This document shows positions 24,456 through 32,437 of a DNA stretch of 36,450 bases, in pieces. The stretch is from JBDHZU01 sp039812085 (GTDB lineage Bacteria; Actinomycetota; Actinomycetes; S36-B12; UBA10799): the NCBI GenBank assembly GCA_039812085.1, contig JBDHZU010000006.1, positions 1 to 36,450 on the forward strand, written 5' to 3'. A program made the translations under genes and the position numbers. The notes below the pieces were generated by a model that was not told where the DNA came from, ran no database searches, and saw nothing but the letters and a program-made list of their open reading frames with translations. The stretch's first letter is position 1; each line of letters begins with the position of its first letter.

Positions 24456-24461
24456 ACGCTA
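24456..24461 (-). promoter_or_regulatory. -10 box (TAGCGT), leaderless start of the DosR-like gene
   Basis: TAGCGT on the minus strand is followed by seven bases and then GTG at 24448. Confidence 0.5.
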
Positions 24462-24535
24462 GTGACCTGCCCGGCAGGCGTCATATGGGCGATCCCTATC
24501 GACGTGACTCAAACGACCGATTTCCCTCGCGAAAT

Positions 24536-24559
24536 GTCCTGTTTAGGACTATCGGCTCA
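24536..24559. promoter_or_regulatory. Inverted repeat and weak DosR-like box upstream of cydA
   Basis: GTCCT-gttt-AGGAC (24536-24549) is followed by a weak DosR-like match, AGGACTATCGGCTC (24545-24558; 10 of 14 against GGGACTWWAGTCCC). The preceding GAAATGTCCT (24531-24540) recurs exactly upstream of the putative oxygenase gene (31782-31791). It lies about 80-100 bp upstream of the cydA start. Confidence 0.3.
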
Positions 24560-24638
24560 GTCAAATAAGGCCGCACCTCTGCTGATGCAGGAGCTTTCTC
24601 CGGCTACAACACGCATGCGAACTGCAAGGGTCAGAGCC

Positions 24639-26060
24639 ATGGACACCAGCGCATTTATCAGCGTGCTCGATCTGTCCCGGATTCAGTTCGGGGTCACGAC
24701 CGTCTATCACTTCTTCTTCGTTCCTATCACGATTGGAACTGCGTTCCTGGTCGCCATCATGCAGACCTTCTGGGTGCGCACGAACGACGAGAAGTGGCTC
24801 AAAGCAACCAAGTTCTTCGGCAAGTTGTTCCTCATCAACTTCGCCATGGGCGTCGTGACCGGAATCGTGCAGGAGTTCCAGTTCGGAATGAACTGGAGTG
24901 ACTTCTCCCGGTTCGTCGGAGACATCTTCGGAGCACCGCTGGCAGTCGAAGGTCTGCTGGCGTTTTTTATGGAGTCCACATTCCTTGGACTATGGATCTT
25001 TGGCTGGGATCGTCTGAGTAAACGGGTGCACCTGACCACGATTTGGCTAGCAGCAATCGGCACGGTATTGAGTGCCTACTTCATCCTCGCGGCGAACTCG
25101 TTTATGCAGCACCCCACCGGCTTCGTCTACAACGCCGAACGACACCGGGTCGAACTCACCGACTTCTTCGCGGTGCTGACCCAGAACACTGCACTGGTTA
25201 CGTTCTGGCACACCATCAGCGCCACGTTCATCACTGCCGGAGCATTCGTGGCCGGCATCTCCGCCTGGCTGCTCGTTCGCGGTCGTTCGCCGGAGATGTC
25301 TCGAGCGACCCTCAAGCTGGGTTCGATCGTGACGATCGTTGCGGCACTGTCATTGGGATGGTCTGGGGATAGTCAGGCACGCATCATGGTCGAGCAGCAG
25401 CCGATGAAGATGGCCGCCGCTGAGGCCCTCTATGAGACGCAAGCTCCCGCTCCATTCAGCCTGTTCACCATTGGAACCCTGGATGGTTCGGCACCGATCT
25501 TCTCGCTAGACATTCCCCACGGCCTGTCCTTGCTGGCAACGCATACCTTGGATGGTCAAGTGCAGGGAATCAACGACCTGCAGGCCGAGTACGAACAACG
25601 ATTCGGGCCGGGTGATTACAAACCGAACATTCCTGTCGCCTACTGGAGCTTCCGGCTGATGATCGGGTTCGGCATGTTGGCGGGACTTTGGGCGGCCTAC
25701 GCCTTGTGGGCAACTCGTAAGGGACGCACTCCGACGAGCAAGTGGTTTGCCCGGTTTGCACTCACCGCGCCCTTCCTACCTTTGATCGCGAACTCGTTTG
25801 GCTGGATCTTCACCGAGATGGGACGGCAACCCTGGGTGGTTTTCTCCGTCCTGAAAACCCAGGCAGGAGTTTCGCCCACGTCCACCACCTTCACCGTGAG
25901 TACGTCATTGATCGTGCTGACACTGCTCTACGGAGTGTTGGCCGTCATTGAGTTCGGACTACTCCGTCGAGCGGTCATCATCGGACCACCGGAAACCGTG
26001 GTGGACCCATTCGAAGTGGACGCCGAGACCGGCGAACGCGAACTGTCCATTACCTACTAA
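24639..26060 (+). CDS. cydA: Cytochrome bd ubiquinol/menaquinol oxidase subunit I
   Basis: CydA is the heme-carrying subunit of the high-affinity cytochrome bd oxidase, which reduces O2 to water with quinol without pumping protons and supports life at low oxygen. The 473-residue membrane protein has RIQFGVTTVYHFFFVP (His24, a heme ligand), GIVQEFQFGMNWSDFSRFVGD, GLLAFFMESTFLG, MVEQQPMKMAAAEAL (quinol-side Q-loop, short type) and EMGRQPW. The N terminus MDTSAFISVL is close to that of mycobacterial CydA; an in-frame ATG at 24615 would add eight residues. cydB follows 24 bp later and cydDC after that. A weak DosR-like box lies upstream. Confidence 0.95.
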   Translation: MDTSAFISVLDLSRIQFGVTTVYHFFFVPITIGTAFLVAIMQTFWVRTNDEKWLKATKFFGKLFLINFAMGVVTGIVQEFQFGMNWSDFSRFVGDIFGAPLAVEGLLAFFMESTFLGLWIFGWDRLSKRVHLTTIWLAAIGTVLSAYFILAANSFMQHPTGFVYNAERHRVELTDFFAVLTQNTALVTFWHTISATFITAGAFVAGISAWLLVRGRSPEMSRATLKLGSIVTIVAALSLGWSGDSQARIMVEQQPMKMAAAEALYETQAPAPFSLFTIGTLDGSAPIFSLDIPHGLSLLATHTLDGQVQGINDLQAEYEQRFGPGDYKPNIPVAYWSFRLMIGFGMLAGLWAAYALWATRKGRTPTSKWFARFALTAPFLPLIANSFGWIFTEMGRQPWVVFSVLKTQAGVSPTSTTFTVSTSLIVLTLLYGVLAVIEFGLLRRAVIIGPPETVVDPFEVDAETGERELSITY

Positions 26061-26084
26061 CCAGACCACAAGAGAGGGAACGTC

Positions 26085-27155
26085 ATGGAACTGACGACCG
26101 TCTGGATCATCCTCATCGCGGTGCTCTGGAGTGGCTACTTCATGCTTGAAGGTTTCGACTTTGGCGTGGGAATCCTGCTGAATTTCATCAGCAAGAACGA
26201 GGGTGAACGCCGGGCAATTCTGACCACGCTTGGACCGTTGTGGGATGGCAACGAGGTCTGGGTGCTGGTTGCCGGTGGCGCGACCTTTGCCGCTTTCCCG
26301 GAGTGGTACGCGACCTTGTTCAGCGGTTTCTATTTGCCGTTGTTGCTGATTCTGGTGGCCCTCATCGTGCGTGGGGTCGCGTTCGAATATCGGTCGAAGC
26401 GATCCGATCCCACCTGGCGCCGGCGCTGGGATTGGGCAATCTTCTTTGGCTCAATCGTCCCCGCGATCTTGTGGGGTGTGGCATTCGCCAACATCGTTCG
26501 CGGCGTTCCGATGAGAGCGGCACCGGCCGGAAACATCTTGTACGACGGTGGATTCTTCAATCTGCTCAATCCCTATGCCCTACTCGGCGGAGTCACCGTC
26601 TGCCTGCTGTTCATCACGCACGGCGCGGTGTTCCTCACCCTGAAGACCAGCGGAACAATCCGAGATCGAGCGGCAAAGCTCGCCACACCCTTCGGAATCG
26701 CAGCCGCCGTTGCCGCAGTGGCATTCTTGCTATGGACCCAGCTTGCCTACTCAGACAAGGCGTGGACGTGGGCACTCGTTGGCCTAGCGGCAGTGGCCTG
26801 GGTCGGCGGAATCGTGGCCCATCTGGGCAAGAAAGAAGGGTTGGCGTTCACTCTGTCTGCGCTCACTTTGGTGACCGCTGTGGCCTATTTGTTCTGCGTC
26901 CTATACCCCAACGTGATGCCCGCATCCAACGATGCAGCGTTGAGCTTGACGATTCATAACGCGTCATCCAGCCCGTACACGTTGAAGGTGATGACAATCG
27001 TTGCGGCCATCTTCACTCCGCTGGTGCTGTGCTACCAGGCATGGACGTACTGGATCTTCCGTAAGCGGGTCAGCCCGGACAGCATTCCCCATCCAGAAGC
27101 TGGTTCGTTGGACTTCGAGGACGAGAAGACTCGGACCGCAGCGGTCAACGCCTAG
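26085..27155 (+). CDS. cydB: Cytochrome bd oxidase subunit II
   Basis: CydB is the second integral-membrane subunit of cytochrome bd and structurally resembles CydA without heme. The 356-residue protein begins MELTTVWIILIAVLWSGYFM and LEGFDFGVGILL, with PLWDGNEVWVL and FPEWYATLFSGFYLPL, the typical signature. A Shine-Dalgarno-like GAGGGA precedes the ATG. It lies between cydA and the fused transporter gene, and a strong hairpin follows its stop. Confidence 0.95.
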   Translation: MELTTVWIILIAVLWSGYFMLEGFDFGVGILLNFISKNEGERRAILTTLGPLWDGNEVWVLVAGGATFAAFPEWYATLFSGFYLPLLLILVALIVRGVAFEYRSKRSDPTWRRRWDWAIFFGSIVPAILWGVAFANIVRGVPMRAAPAGNILYDGGFFNLLNPYALLGGVTVCLLFITHGAVFLTLKTSGTIRDRAAKLATPFGIAAAVAAVAFLLWTQLAYSDKAWTWALVGLAAVAWVGGIVAHLGKKEGLAFTLSALTLVTAVAYLFCVLYPNVMPASNDAALSLTIHNASSSPYTLKVMTIVAAIFTPLVLCYQAWTYWIFRKRVSPDSIPHPEAGSLDFEDEKTRTAAVNA

Positions 27156-27168
27156 CAACTGTTTCAGT

Positions 27169-27198
27169 CAGCGCCGGTCAGGGATCCGACCGGCGCTG
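27169..27198 (+). terminator. Hairpin between cydB and cydDC
   Basis: CAGCGCCGGTC and GACCGGCGCTG form an 11-bp perfect stem with an eight-base loop. It may end part of the cydAB transcripts or protect their 3' end. There is no T-run. Confidence 0.55.
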
Positions 27199-27225
27199 GC
27201 TGCTGGGATGCATCAGGGGGATGAT

Positions 27226-30200
27226 GTGGGAATGGAGCGAACCCGGCTACGCCCGTTCGATCCGCGACTTCTCCGATACGCGGGCGCAACCCGTCGCTTT
27301 ATGGCATTGGTTGTCCTGCTGGGTGCTGTGTCCGCTGCCCTGATCATCGTCCAAGCAGTCTGCATTTCCACCATCGTGGTTCGCGTCTTCCAGCAAGGTG
27401 ATGGGATACCGCAGATCTCCACAGAACTCATCACTCTGGCGGTGGTCACGGTGCTGCGGTCTGGAGTCGCTTACGCCACTGAATATGCCGCATTCAGCTC
27501 TGCAGCCGTCGTCAAGAGCCAGCTAAGGCTGAACACCCTGGAACGAATCACCCAACTTGGTCCGGTGTGGACCTCAGGCACCAACTCGGGTGCCACCACC
27601 GCTTCATTGACTCGCGGAATTGATGGCTTGGACGGCTACTTCGCCCGCTATCTACCTCAGCTTGTTCTCGCCGTGATCGTCCCGATCGCTGTGGGCGTCG
27701 TCATCCTCACGCAGGACCTTCTCGCCACCGTCATCATCGTGCTCACGGTCCCCCTCATCCCCGTCTTCATGATCCTGATTGGCATGTATACGAGCAGTCA
27801 GATCAATCGCCAGTGGCGCACGCTGAATCGTCTGTCTGGGCACTTCGTGGACATCATCGCCGGGCTTCCCACGCTCAAGGCGTTTGGTCGCGCACAAGCG
27901 CAAGCTCGCAATGTGCAGAAGATTGGCCAGCAGTACGTGTCGTCCACCATGGGCGTACTTCGAGTGTCCTTCTTGTCTGCCTTGGTCTTAGAACTGTTGG
28001 CCACTCTGTCGGTGGCACTCGTCGCGGTGTCGATTGGCCTGCGATTGATGGATGGTCGGATAACGCTGCAGGCGGGGTTGCTCGTCTTAATCCTTACGCC
28101 CGAGGTCTACCTGCCACTTCGACAAGTCGGAGTGCATTTCCATGCCGCTGCAGAAGGACTCGGCGCGGCAGACGATGTGATGAACGTGCTGGATCAGCAA
28201 CCACCTTCCTGCGGGTCGGTCACCGAGGTTCCCCCTCTGCACACATCTCGACTGGAGTTAGACGGTCTGACGATCCGCTATCCAGGCCGGGGACACGATG
28301 TCATCACCGGATTGTCTGCCCAGATTCCTGCGGCGGCGATCACAGCAATCGTGGGGCCATCAGGTGTCGGAAAGTCATCCATACTCGCGGTGCTCGAACG
28401 CTTCTCCGATCCCAGCGACGGACACATATTCGTCGTAGACGAGTCCGGTTCTTCTCAGGAACTTCGAGACTTCGATATCGACGCTTGGCGCGCGCAGACC
28501 GCATGGGTGGGTCAACACCCAGTCGTCGTGCGAGCAACCGTGGCCGACAACGTTCGGCTGGCACGGCCTGATGCCAGCGAGCAAGACGTGTGGGCGGCAT
28601 TAGCAGCAGTCGGACTCGAGGCTGATATTGCGCAGTTGCCGCAGAGTCTGCATACCCCTGTTGGCGAAGGCGGACGAGCGCTATCTGTCGGTCAACAGCG
28701 ACGGCTTGCGCTTGCCCGTGCCATCTGCCAGCAGCCGCAACTTGTTCTCCTGGATGAGCCAACGGCCGGAGTCGATGAACAGTCCGAACAACTGATCGTT
28801 ACTTCAATTCGTCAGCTCGCCGAACACAGCACCGTGGTACTGGTCGCCCATCGGGAATCGTTAATCGCCACTGCCGATCACGTCATCGACATTGCTCCGA
28901 CCGACTCCGAGACCACTACGCAGACCAGCATCGCCCCTGCCCGCGACACCACACCGACACGGCATTCACCTACCGCCGAACACGTCCCCACGCCACTGAA
29001 TCAACAACCGGCAACACCGGAAGCTGCCCGACGACCACTTCGCACTCTGTGGCCGATCATCCGACCCCGGCGAGGCCGAGGAATTCTTGCGATTCTCTTA
29101 GGTTCTCTGGCGATCGGTTGTTCCATCGCCCTACTCGCGACGAGTGGTTGGTTGATCTCCCGCGCCAGTCAACAGCCGGCAATGATCGCAATCTCCATTG
29201 CCGTGGTGGGAGTTCGCGCCTTTGGCATCGGCCGGGGCGTGTTCCGTTACGCCGAACGACTCGTGTCTCATTCGGCGGCGTTACGGGGCTTGACGCAACT
29301 GCGTGTGGCCATCGTGGAACGTCTCGCTGTCGTTGCACCGGCTGGCCTGCGTGGTGTGGAACGCGGTGATGCGCTTCGACGAATGGTGGATGACGTTGAC
29401 ACCATGGCGGACTACTGGCTGCGCTATTTGCAGCCCGTAGGTGTGGCATTGGTAACCGGTGCTGCCACTGTGGCGTTTGCCGTGTGGCTACTCCCGACGG
29501 CTGGGGTCAGCCTCGCGATCTGTTTGGTGGGAGCCGCTGTGTTGGCGGTGGGAGCCGCTCGAGCTGCTGGTGCTCGCGCTGCTCGGATCGAAGCCACTCT
29601 CAAAGGTCGCCTTGCCGCCGATATCAACCGCACAGTGATTGAGGTCGCGGATCTGACTGCCGCTCGCTCCCAGCACACGCGTCTTCGCGAGGTTGCGGAC
29701 ATTGATCTGCAGGTCCGACAGGCAGAACGAGGTCTTGCTCGCGGGTTGGGCTGGGCAGGTTGTGTGCAGGCACTAGGGATGGGCCTGGCAATCATCTTCA
29801 TGGTCGTGACTGCGGTTCCAGCAGTTCGGTCGGGATCATTAGAAGGGGTCAATCTCGCGGTCTTAGTGCTGTTGCCGTTAGCGACCTTCGAGGTCATTGC
29901 CGCCTTGCCAACTGCTGGTCTGACTGCGGCACGGGCTAGCAGTTCAGCCGAACGCATTGATGACCTGCTGGCATTACCTGATCCGTGTCCTGATCCCAGG
30001 GACCCTGTGGCCACTCCTGGCCCACCGGCAGCATTGACTGCGCATTCCGTCACAGCTTCCTGGCCGGATACTGATCAGCCCGCCGTCCACGGCGTTGATT
30101 TAGCGGTCGGCGTCGGACAACGCATTGCTGTCATCGGCCCCAGTGGGAGCGGTAAATCCACCCTGGCAGCAGTGCTGATGCACTTCTTGCCGACCTCAAG

Positions 30201-30687
30201 CGGCGAGGTAGCGCTGAGCGGTACGTCGTATTCGAGGATGACTGGAGATCAGGTTCGTTCCATTGTCGGCCTGGTCGAACAGGATGCTCACATCTTCGAC
30301 AACACCATCGCCGAGAACGTACGCCTGGCTCAGCCAGAAGCAACCGACGACGATCTTCGGCACACACTGGATCAGGTCGGCCTTGGGAGCTGGATCCATG
30401 CTCTCCCACATGGCATCCACACCCGAACTGGCCAAGATGGCACGCAACTGTCCGGAGGGCAGCGGCGACGGATTGCCCTCGCTCGCATCTTGCTGTCTGA
30501 TCCACAGATCGTGATTCTGGACGAGCCCACTGAACATCTTGATCGCAACGCTGCCAATGAATTGCTCGCCCTCGTATGCGAGCTCACCGCTGACCGTGGA
30601 CTGATCTGGATTACCCACGACTTGTCACAGCTCAACCACTTCGATCGCGTCATCGACCTGTCACGTCAAGAAGTAGCCGTGAACTAA
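27226..30687 (+). CDS. cydDC: Fused CydDC cysteine/glutathione ABC exporter
   Basis: The 1153-residue protein joins CydD and CydC, the exporter needed for cytochrome bd assembly and periplasmic redox balance. The first half has six membrane helices and an ATPase with IVGPSGVGKSSIL (Walker A), a variant signature LSVGQQRRLALARAI, and LVLLDEPTAGVDEQ. The second half repeats this with VIGPSGSGKSTLAAV, LSGGQRRRIALARILL and VILDEPTEHLD. A low-complexity Thr/Pro-rich linker joins the halves. Since only the first half lacks the canonical LSGGQ glycine, the two sites may be unequal. GTG at 27226 has AGGGGG five bases upstream; ATG at 27232 is a close alternative. It follows cydB after a hairpin, probably as one operon. 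Confidence 0.93.
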   Translation: MGMERTRLRPFDPRLLRYAGATRRFMALVVLLGAVSAALIIVQAVCISTIVVRVFQQGDGIPQISTELITLAVVTVLRSGVAYATEYAAFSSAAVVKSQLRLNTLERITQLGPVWTSGTNSGATTASLTRGIDGLDGYFARYLPQLVLAVIVPIAVGVVILTQDLLATVIIVLTVPLIPVFMILIGMYTSSQINRQWRTLNRLSGHFVDIIAGLPTLKAFGRAQAQARNVQKIGQQYVSSTMGVLRVSFLSALVLELLATLSVALVAVSIGLRLMDGRITLQAGLLVLILTPEVYLPLRQVGVHFHAAAEGLGAADDVMNVLDQQPPSCGSVTEVPPLHTSRLELDGLTIRYPGRGHDVITGLSAQIPAAAITAIVGPSGVGKSSILAVLERFSDPSDGHIFVVDESGSSQELRDFDIDAWRAQTAWVGQHPVVVRATVADNVRLARPDASEQDVWAALAAVGLEADIAQLPQSLHTPVGEGGRALSVGQQRRLALARAICQQPQLVLLDEPTAGVDEQSEQLIVTSIRQLAEHSTVVLVAHRESLIATADHVIDIAPTDSETTTQTSIAPARDTTPTRHSPTAEHVPTPLNQQPATPEAARRPLRTLWPIIRPRRGRGILAILLGSLAIGCSIALLATSGWLISRASQQPAMIAISIAVVGVRAFGIGRGVFRYAERLVSHSAALRGLTQLRVAIVERLAVVAPAGLRGVERGDALRRMVDDVDTMADYWLRYLQPVGVALVTGAATVAFAVWLLPTAGVSLAICLVGAAVLAVGAARAAGARAARIEATLKGRLAADINRTVIEVADLTAARSQHTRLREVADIDLQVRQAERGLARGLGWAGCVQALGMGLAIIFMVVTAVPAVRSGSLEGVNLAVLVLLPLATFEVIAALPTAGLTAARASSSAERIDDLLALPDPCPDPRDPVATPGPPAALTAHSVTASWPDTDQPAVHGVDLAVGVGQRIAVIGPSGSGKSTLAAVLMHFLPTSSGEVALSGTSYSRMTGDQVRSIVGLVEQDAHIFDNTIAENVRLAQPEATDDDLRHTLDQVGLGSWIHALPHGIHTRTGQDGTQLSGGQRRRIALARILLSDPQIVILDEPTEHLDRNAANELLALVCELTADRGLIWITHDLSQLNHFDRVIDLSRQEVAVN

Positions 30688-30774
30688 CGAGAAGTTCACG
30701 CCCAAACTCCTCGGGCCTTCCCCCGCCAACGAGTCGTCTGGCTAACAACAAAATGTTCGCTCGCGCTCATAGAC

Positions 30775-30834
30775 AACTCAACACATAAGGAAGCCCCCAG
30801 ACCGTGGTCTGGGGGCTTCCTTATGTGTTGAGTT
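30775..30834. terminator. Bidirectional terminator, 29-bp perfect inverted repeat
   Basis: Arms at 30775-30803 and 30806-30834 are perfectly complementary over 29 bp around a two-base centre. It lies between the convergent cydDC and putative oxygenase genes and can serve both. Confidence 0.85.
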
Positions 30835-30840
30835 TCGGGC

Positions 30841-31605
30841 TTATGCCTCGGAACGAACCGTGGTCGGGTCGTAGCCGTAGAAAGCGGTGCGAGCGTCACG
30901 ACGTTGCTGGGCTTCTTCCTCGCTGGCCTTGGCGAAGTCCTCGTCCAGTTCCGGGGTGTCAACCTCGACGGTGGCGCCGTTGTCTTCCAGCCACTTCTCC
31001 AGTTCCGGACCGGATTCGTAGGAAGTGATCAGGCAGTAACGCGGTTCGTCGCCTTGGTGCCACACGGAGTGCCACATGCGCTCGGAGTCGACCATGACCT
31101 GTGCACCAGCGGGCAACGGGATACGGGTCTCGGTGCTCGGATCATTGATGTCTTCGCGCAGCACCAGGTATGAGTCTGGGTTATGGGTGAGCTGCATGAA
31201 GCAACGAACAACCCAGCCTTCACCTTCGGGGTTCAGGCGGTTGTTGTCATCGAGGTGTGAGTTGTAGAGGGCATCGGCGTAGCTGTTGGGCTGCAGTTCG
31301 ATGATGCGGCAACGTCCGATGTTGACGCCTGGCTCCTGTGCACGCCACGTCAGCGTCGGAGATTTTTCTGTCTGCGAGTCGATCCAGACGCCGTCCTTGT
31401 CCGGCTTAGGGGGATCGAAGTGCCAAAAACCGTTGCACTCGATCTGACCGTACGCACTGGCAATCGGCGCGAAACGGGTATCGCCACTGGACTTCCAGTC
31501 GACGTACTCCAACGATTCCCATTCTTGGGGATCGATGATGTCGCCGTACTGATCCAGGACGAGGTAGCCCTTCTCCTGCAAAATATCCATCTTGTAGTGA
31601 GACAT
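30841..31605 (-). CDS. Putative 2OG-Fe(II) oxygenase, family not recognised
   Basis: The 254-residue protein has no signal or membrane segment and I do not recognise its family. It carries a pattern consistent with a 2-oxoglutarate/Fe(II) oxygenase: HLD at 117-119 (HxD, in SHLDDNN), a distal His at 179 (RMWHSVWHQ) and Arg189 ten residues later (GDEPRYCLITSYESGP), which would bind 2-oxoglutarate. Between them RCFMQLTHNPDSYLVLRED is strand-like. The C terminus is acidic and helical. The substrate is unknown. Start ATG at 31605 has GGAGGG seven bases upstream. A near-consensus DosR box lies 150 bp upstream, so expression in low oxygen or NO is predicted. A cupin-like enzyme without 2OG is an alternative. 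Confidence 0.68.
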   Translation of the reverse strand: MSHYKMDILQEKGYLVLDQYGDIIDPQEWESLEYVDWKSSGDTRFAPIASAYGQIECNGFWHFDPPKPDKDGVWIDSQTEKSPTLTWRAQEPGVNIGRCRIIELQPNSYADALYNSHLDDNNRLNPEGEGWVVRCFMQLTHNPDSYLVLREDINDPSTETRIPLPAGAQVMVDSERMWHSVWHQGDEPRYCLITSYESGPELEKWLEDNGATVEVDTPELDEDFAKASEEEAQQRRDARTAFYGYDPTTVRSEA

Positions 31606-31724
31606 CTGTGTGCCCTCCGCACGGGTGCTATCGGTCTATTCGGTTCGTTCAATGTCTGTGGTCTTGACCGTCGATGCCTGTTGCGTCATCGACTTACCGT
31701 CAAGCATCCCGAATCCAGCCGCCG

Positions 31725-31730
31725 ACTATG
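31725..31730 (-). promoter_or_regulatory. Possible -10 box (CATAGT) of the putative oxygenase gene
   Basis: CATAGT on the minus strand would place the transcription start at about 31718, which is 42 bp from the centre of the DosR box, the usual distance for DosR-activated promoters. Confidence 0.35.
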
Positions 31731-31750
31731 CCCGCAAGTGTCCCTTAGTT

Positions 31751-31770
31751 AGGGGGACCTAAGTCCCAAA
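31751..31770 (-). promoter_or_regulatory. DosR-type box upstream of the putative oxygenase gene
   Basis: On the minus strand TTTGGGACTTAGGTCCCCCT matches the mycobacterial DosR consensus TTSGGGACTWWAGTCCCSAA at 16 of 20 positions, with both GGGAC and GTCCC arms perfect. A further GGGAC lies 10 bp downstream (31740-31744). The DosR-like regulator in this window keeps the needed recognition helix. Confidence 0.62.
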
Positions 31771-31778
31771 TTTAGATG

Positions 31779-31799
31779 CCAGAAATGTCCTAATTCTGG
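31779..31799 (-). terminator. Hairpin after the DUF3263 gene
   Basis: CCAGAA and TTCTGG flank nine bases, starting about ten bases after the DUF3263 stop, followed by an A/T-rich stretch in the direction of transcription. The loop contains the 10-mer shared with the cydA upstream region. Confidence 0.4.
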
Positions 31800-31808
31800 G
31801 GATGACTC

Positions 31809-32072
31809 TCATCGAGCGGCCCTCCGACGATCCCGCAGCCGACGCAACCGATTCACCGTGTGCGGGGCAGCCAGTGACGCAGCCGGAACATCGATCAAGT
31901 GATTGAGACGCAAGTAGTACTCAGTAGGGTTCATCGCCAATCGCTGCCGAATCTGCGAATTCTTACGGCCCGGACTCGACCAAATGATGGCTTCCAATTC
32001 CAACATCTGGCGTTCCGCAGCACTCAATGAACCGGGTTCGGCCCGGCTCGGACTGACGACACACGCGCTCAT
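31809..32072 (-). CDS. DUF3263 small helical protein
   Basis: The 87-residue protein matches DUF3263: LSAAERQMLELEAIIWSSPGRKNSQIRQRLAMNPTEYYLRLNHLID, then PHTVNRLRRLRDRRRAAR. The family resembles a small helix-turn-helix of sigma-factor-region type, and the Arg-rich end suggests nucleic-acid binding; its role is unknown. Start ATG at 32072 has GGAGGAG upstream, whereas an in-frame ATG at 32090 lacks one. The 2OG oxygenase-like gene lies 200 bp downstream with its own promoter. Confidence 0.8.
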   Translation of the reverse strand: MSACVVSPSRAEPGSLSAAERQMLELEAIIWSSPGRKNSQIRQRLAMNPTEYYLRLNHLIDVPAASLAAPHTVNRLRRLRDRRRAAR

Positions 32073-32231
32073 TGCTCCTCCTCGATGCATTCACTGTGCG
32101 CCCTGGGTCTGACACTGCAGTTGGATTCACTAGGTGCCAACTGACTGAGCACTACCCGCTTGAGACCTTGGAGACATTTACGTCACTGGGGTTCAACGCA
32201 GGGCCGATATCCCATCCGCGCCGCGAACCCG

Positions 32232-32237
32232 TAATCT
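32232..32237 (+). promoter_or_regulatory. Possible -10 box (TAATCT) of tRNA-Thr
   Basis: TAATCT lies 38 bp upstream of the mature tRNA-Thr end, giving a start near 32245. No convincing -35 element was found. Confidence 0.35.
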
Positions 32238-32274
32238 GTGTGGGCATGCTCAAGCAGTACACGCTCGAGTACGC

Positions 32275-32350
32275 GCCGATGTAGCTCAGTTGGCAGAGCG
32301 CTCGCCTTGTAAGCGAATGGTCGTCGGTTCGATTCCGACCATCGGCTCCA
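32275..32350 (+). tRNA. tRNA-Thr (anticodon TGT)
   Basis: The 76-base gene folds as a full cloverleaf: acceptor GCCGATG/CATCGGC, D-stem GCTC/GAGC, T-stem GTCGG/CCGAC with TTCGATT loop, and an encoded CCA end. The anticodon loop CTTGTAA gives TGT. Invariant bases T8, A14, G18-G19 and the TTC of the T loop are present. A degraded copy lies 1.2 kb downstream. Confidence 0.95.
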
Positions 32351-32437
32351 CTAAAACTTAGGAAGCTGAGTTAACTATGCATAGAGATAATCGAAGGACA
32401 GCATCGACTAGGGACGCGCATAGTTCGGAGAATCGCC

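Noticed and set aside
24180..24638. Long N-terminal extension of cydA
   Set aside because: The extra reading frame is the shadow of the DosR-like gene; CydA homologues begin at the MDTSAFIS region.
32248..32286. Tiny leaderless-looking ORF running into tRNA-Thr
   Set aside because: It has 12 codons and ends inside the tRNA; the TAATCT box is better explained as the tRNA promoter.
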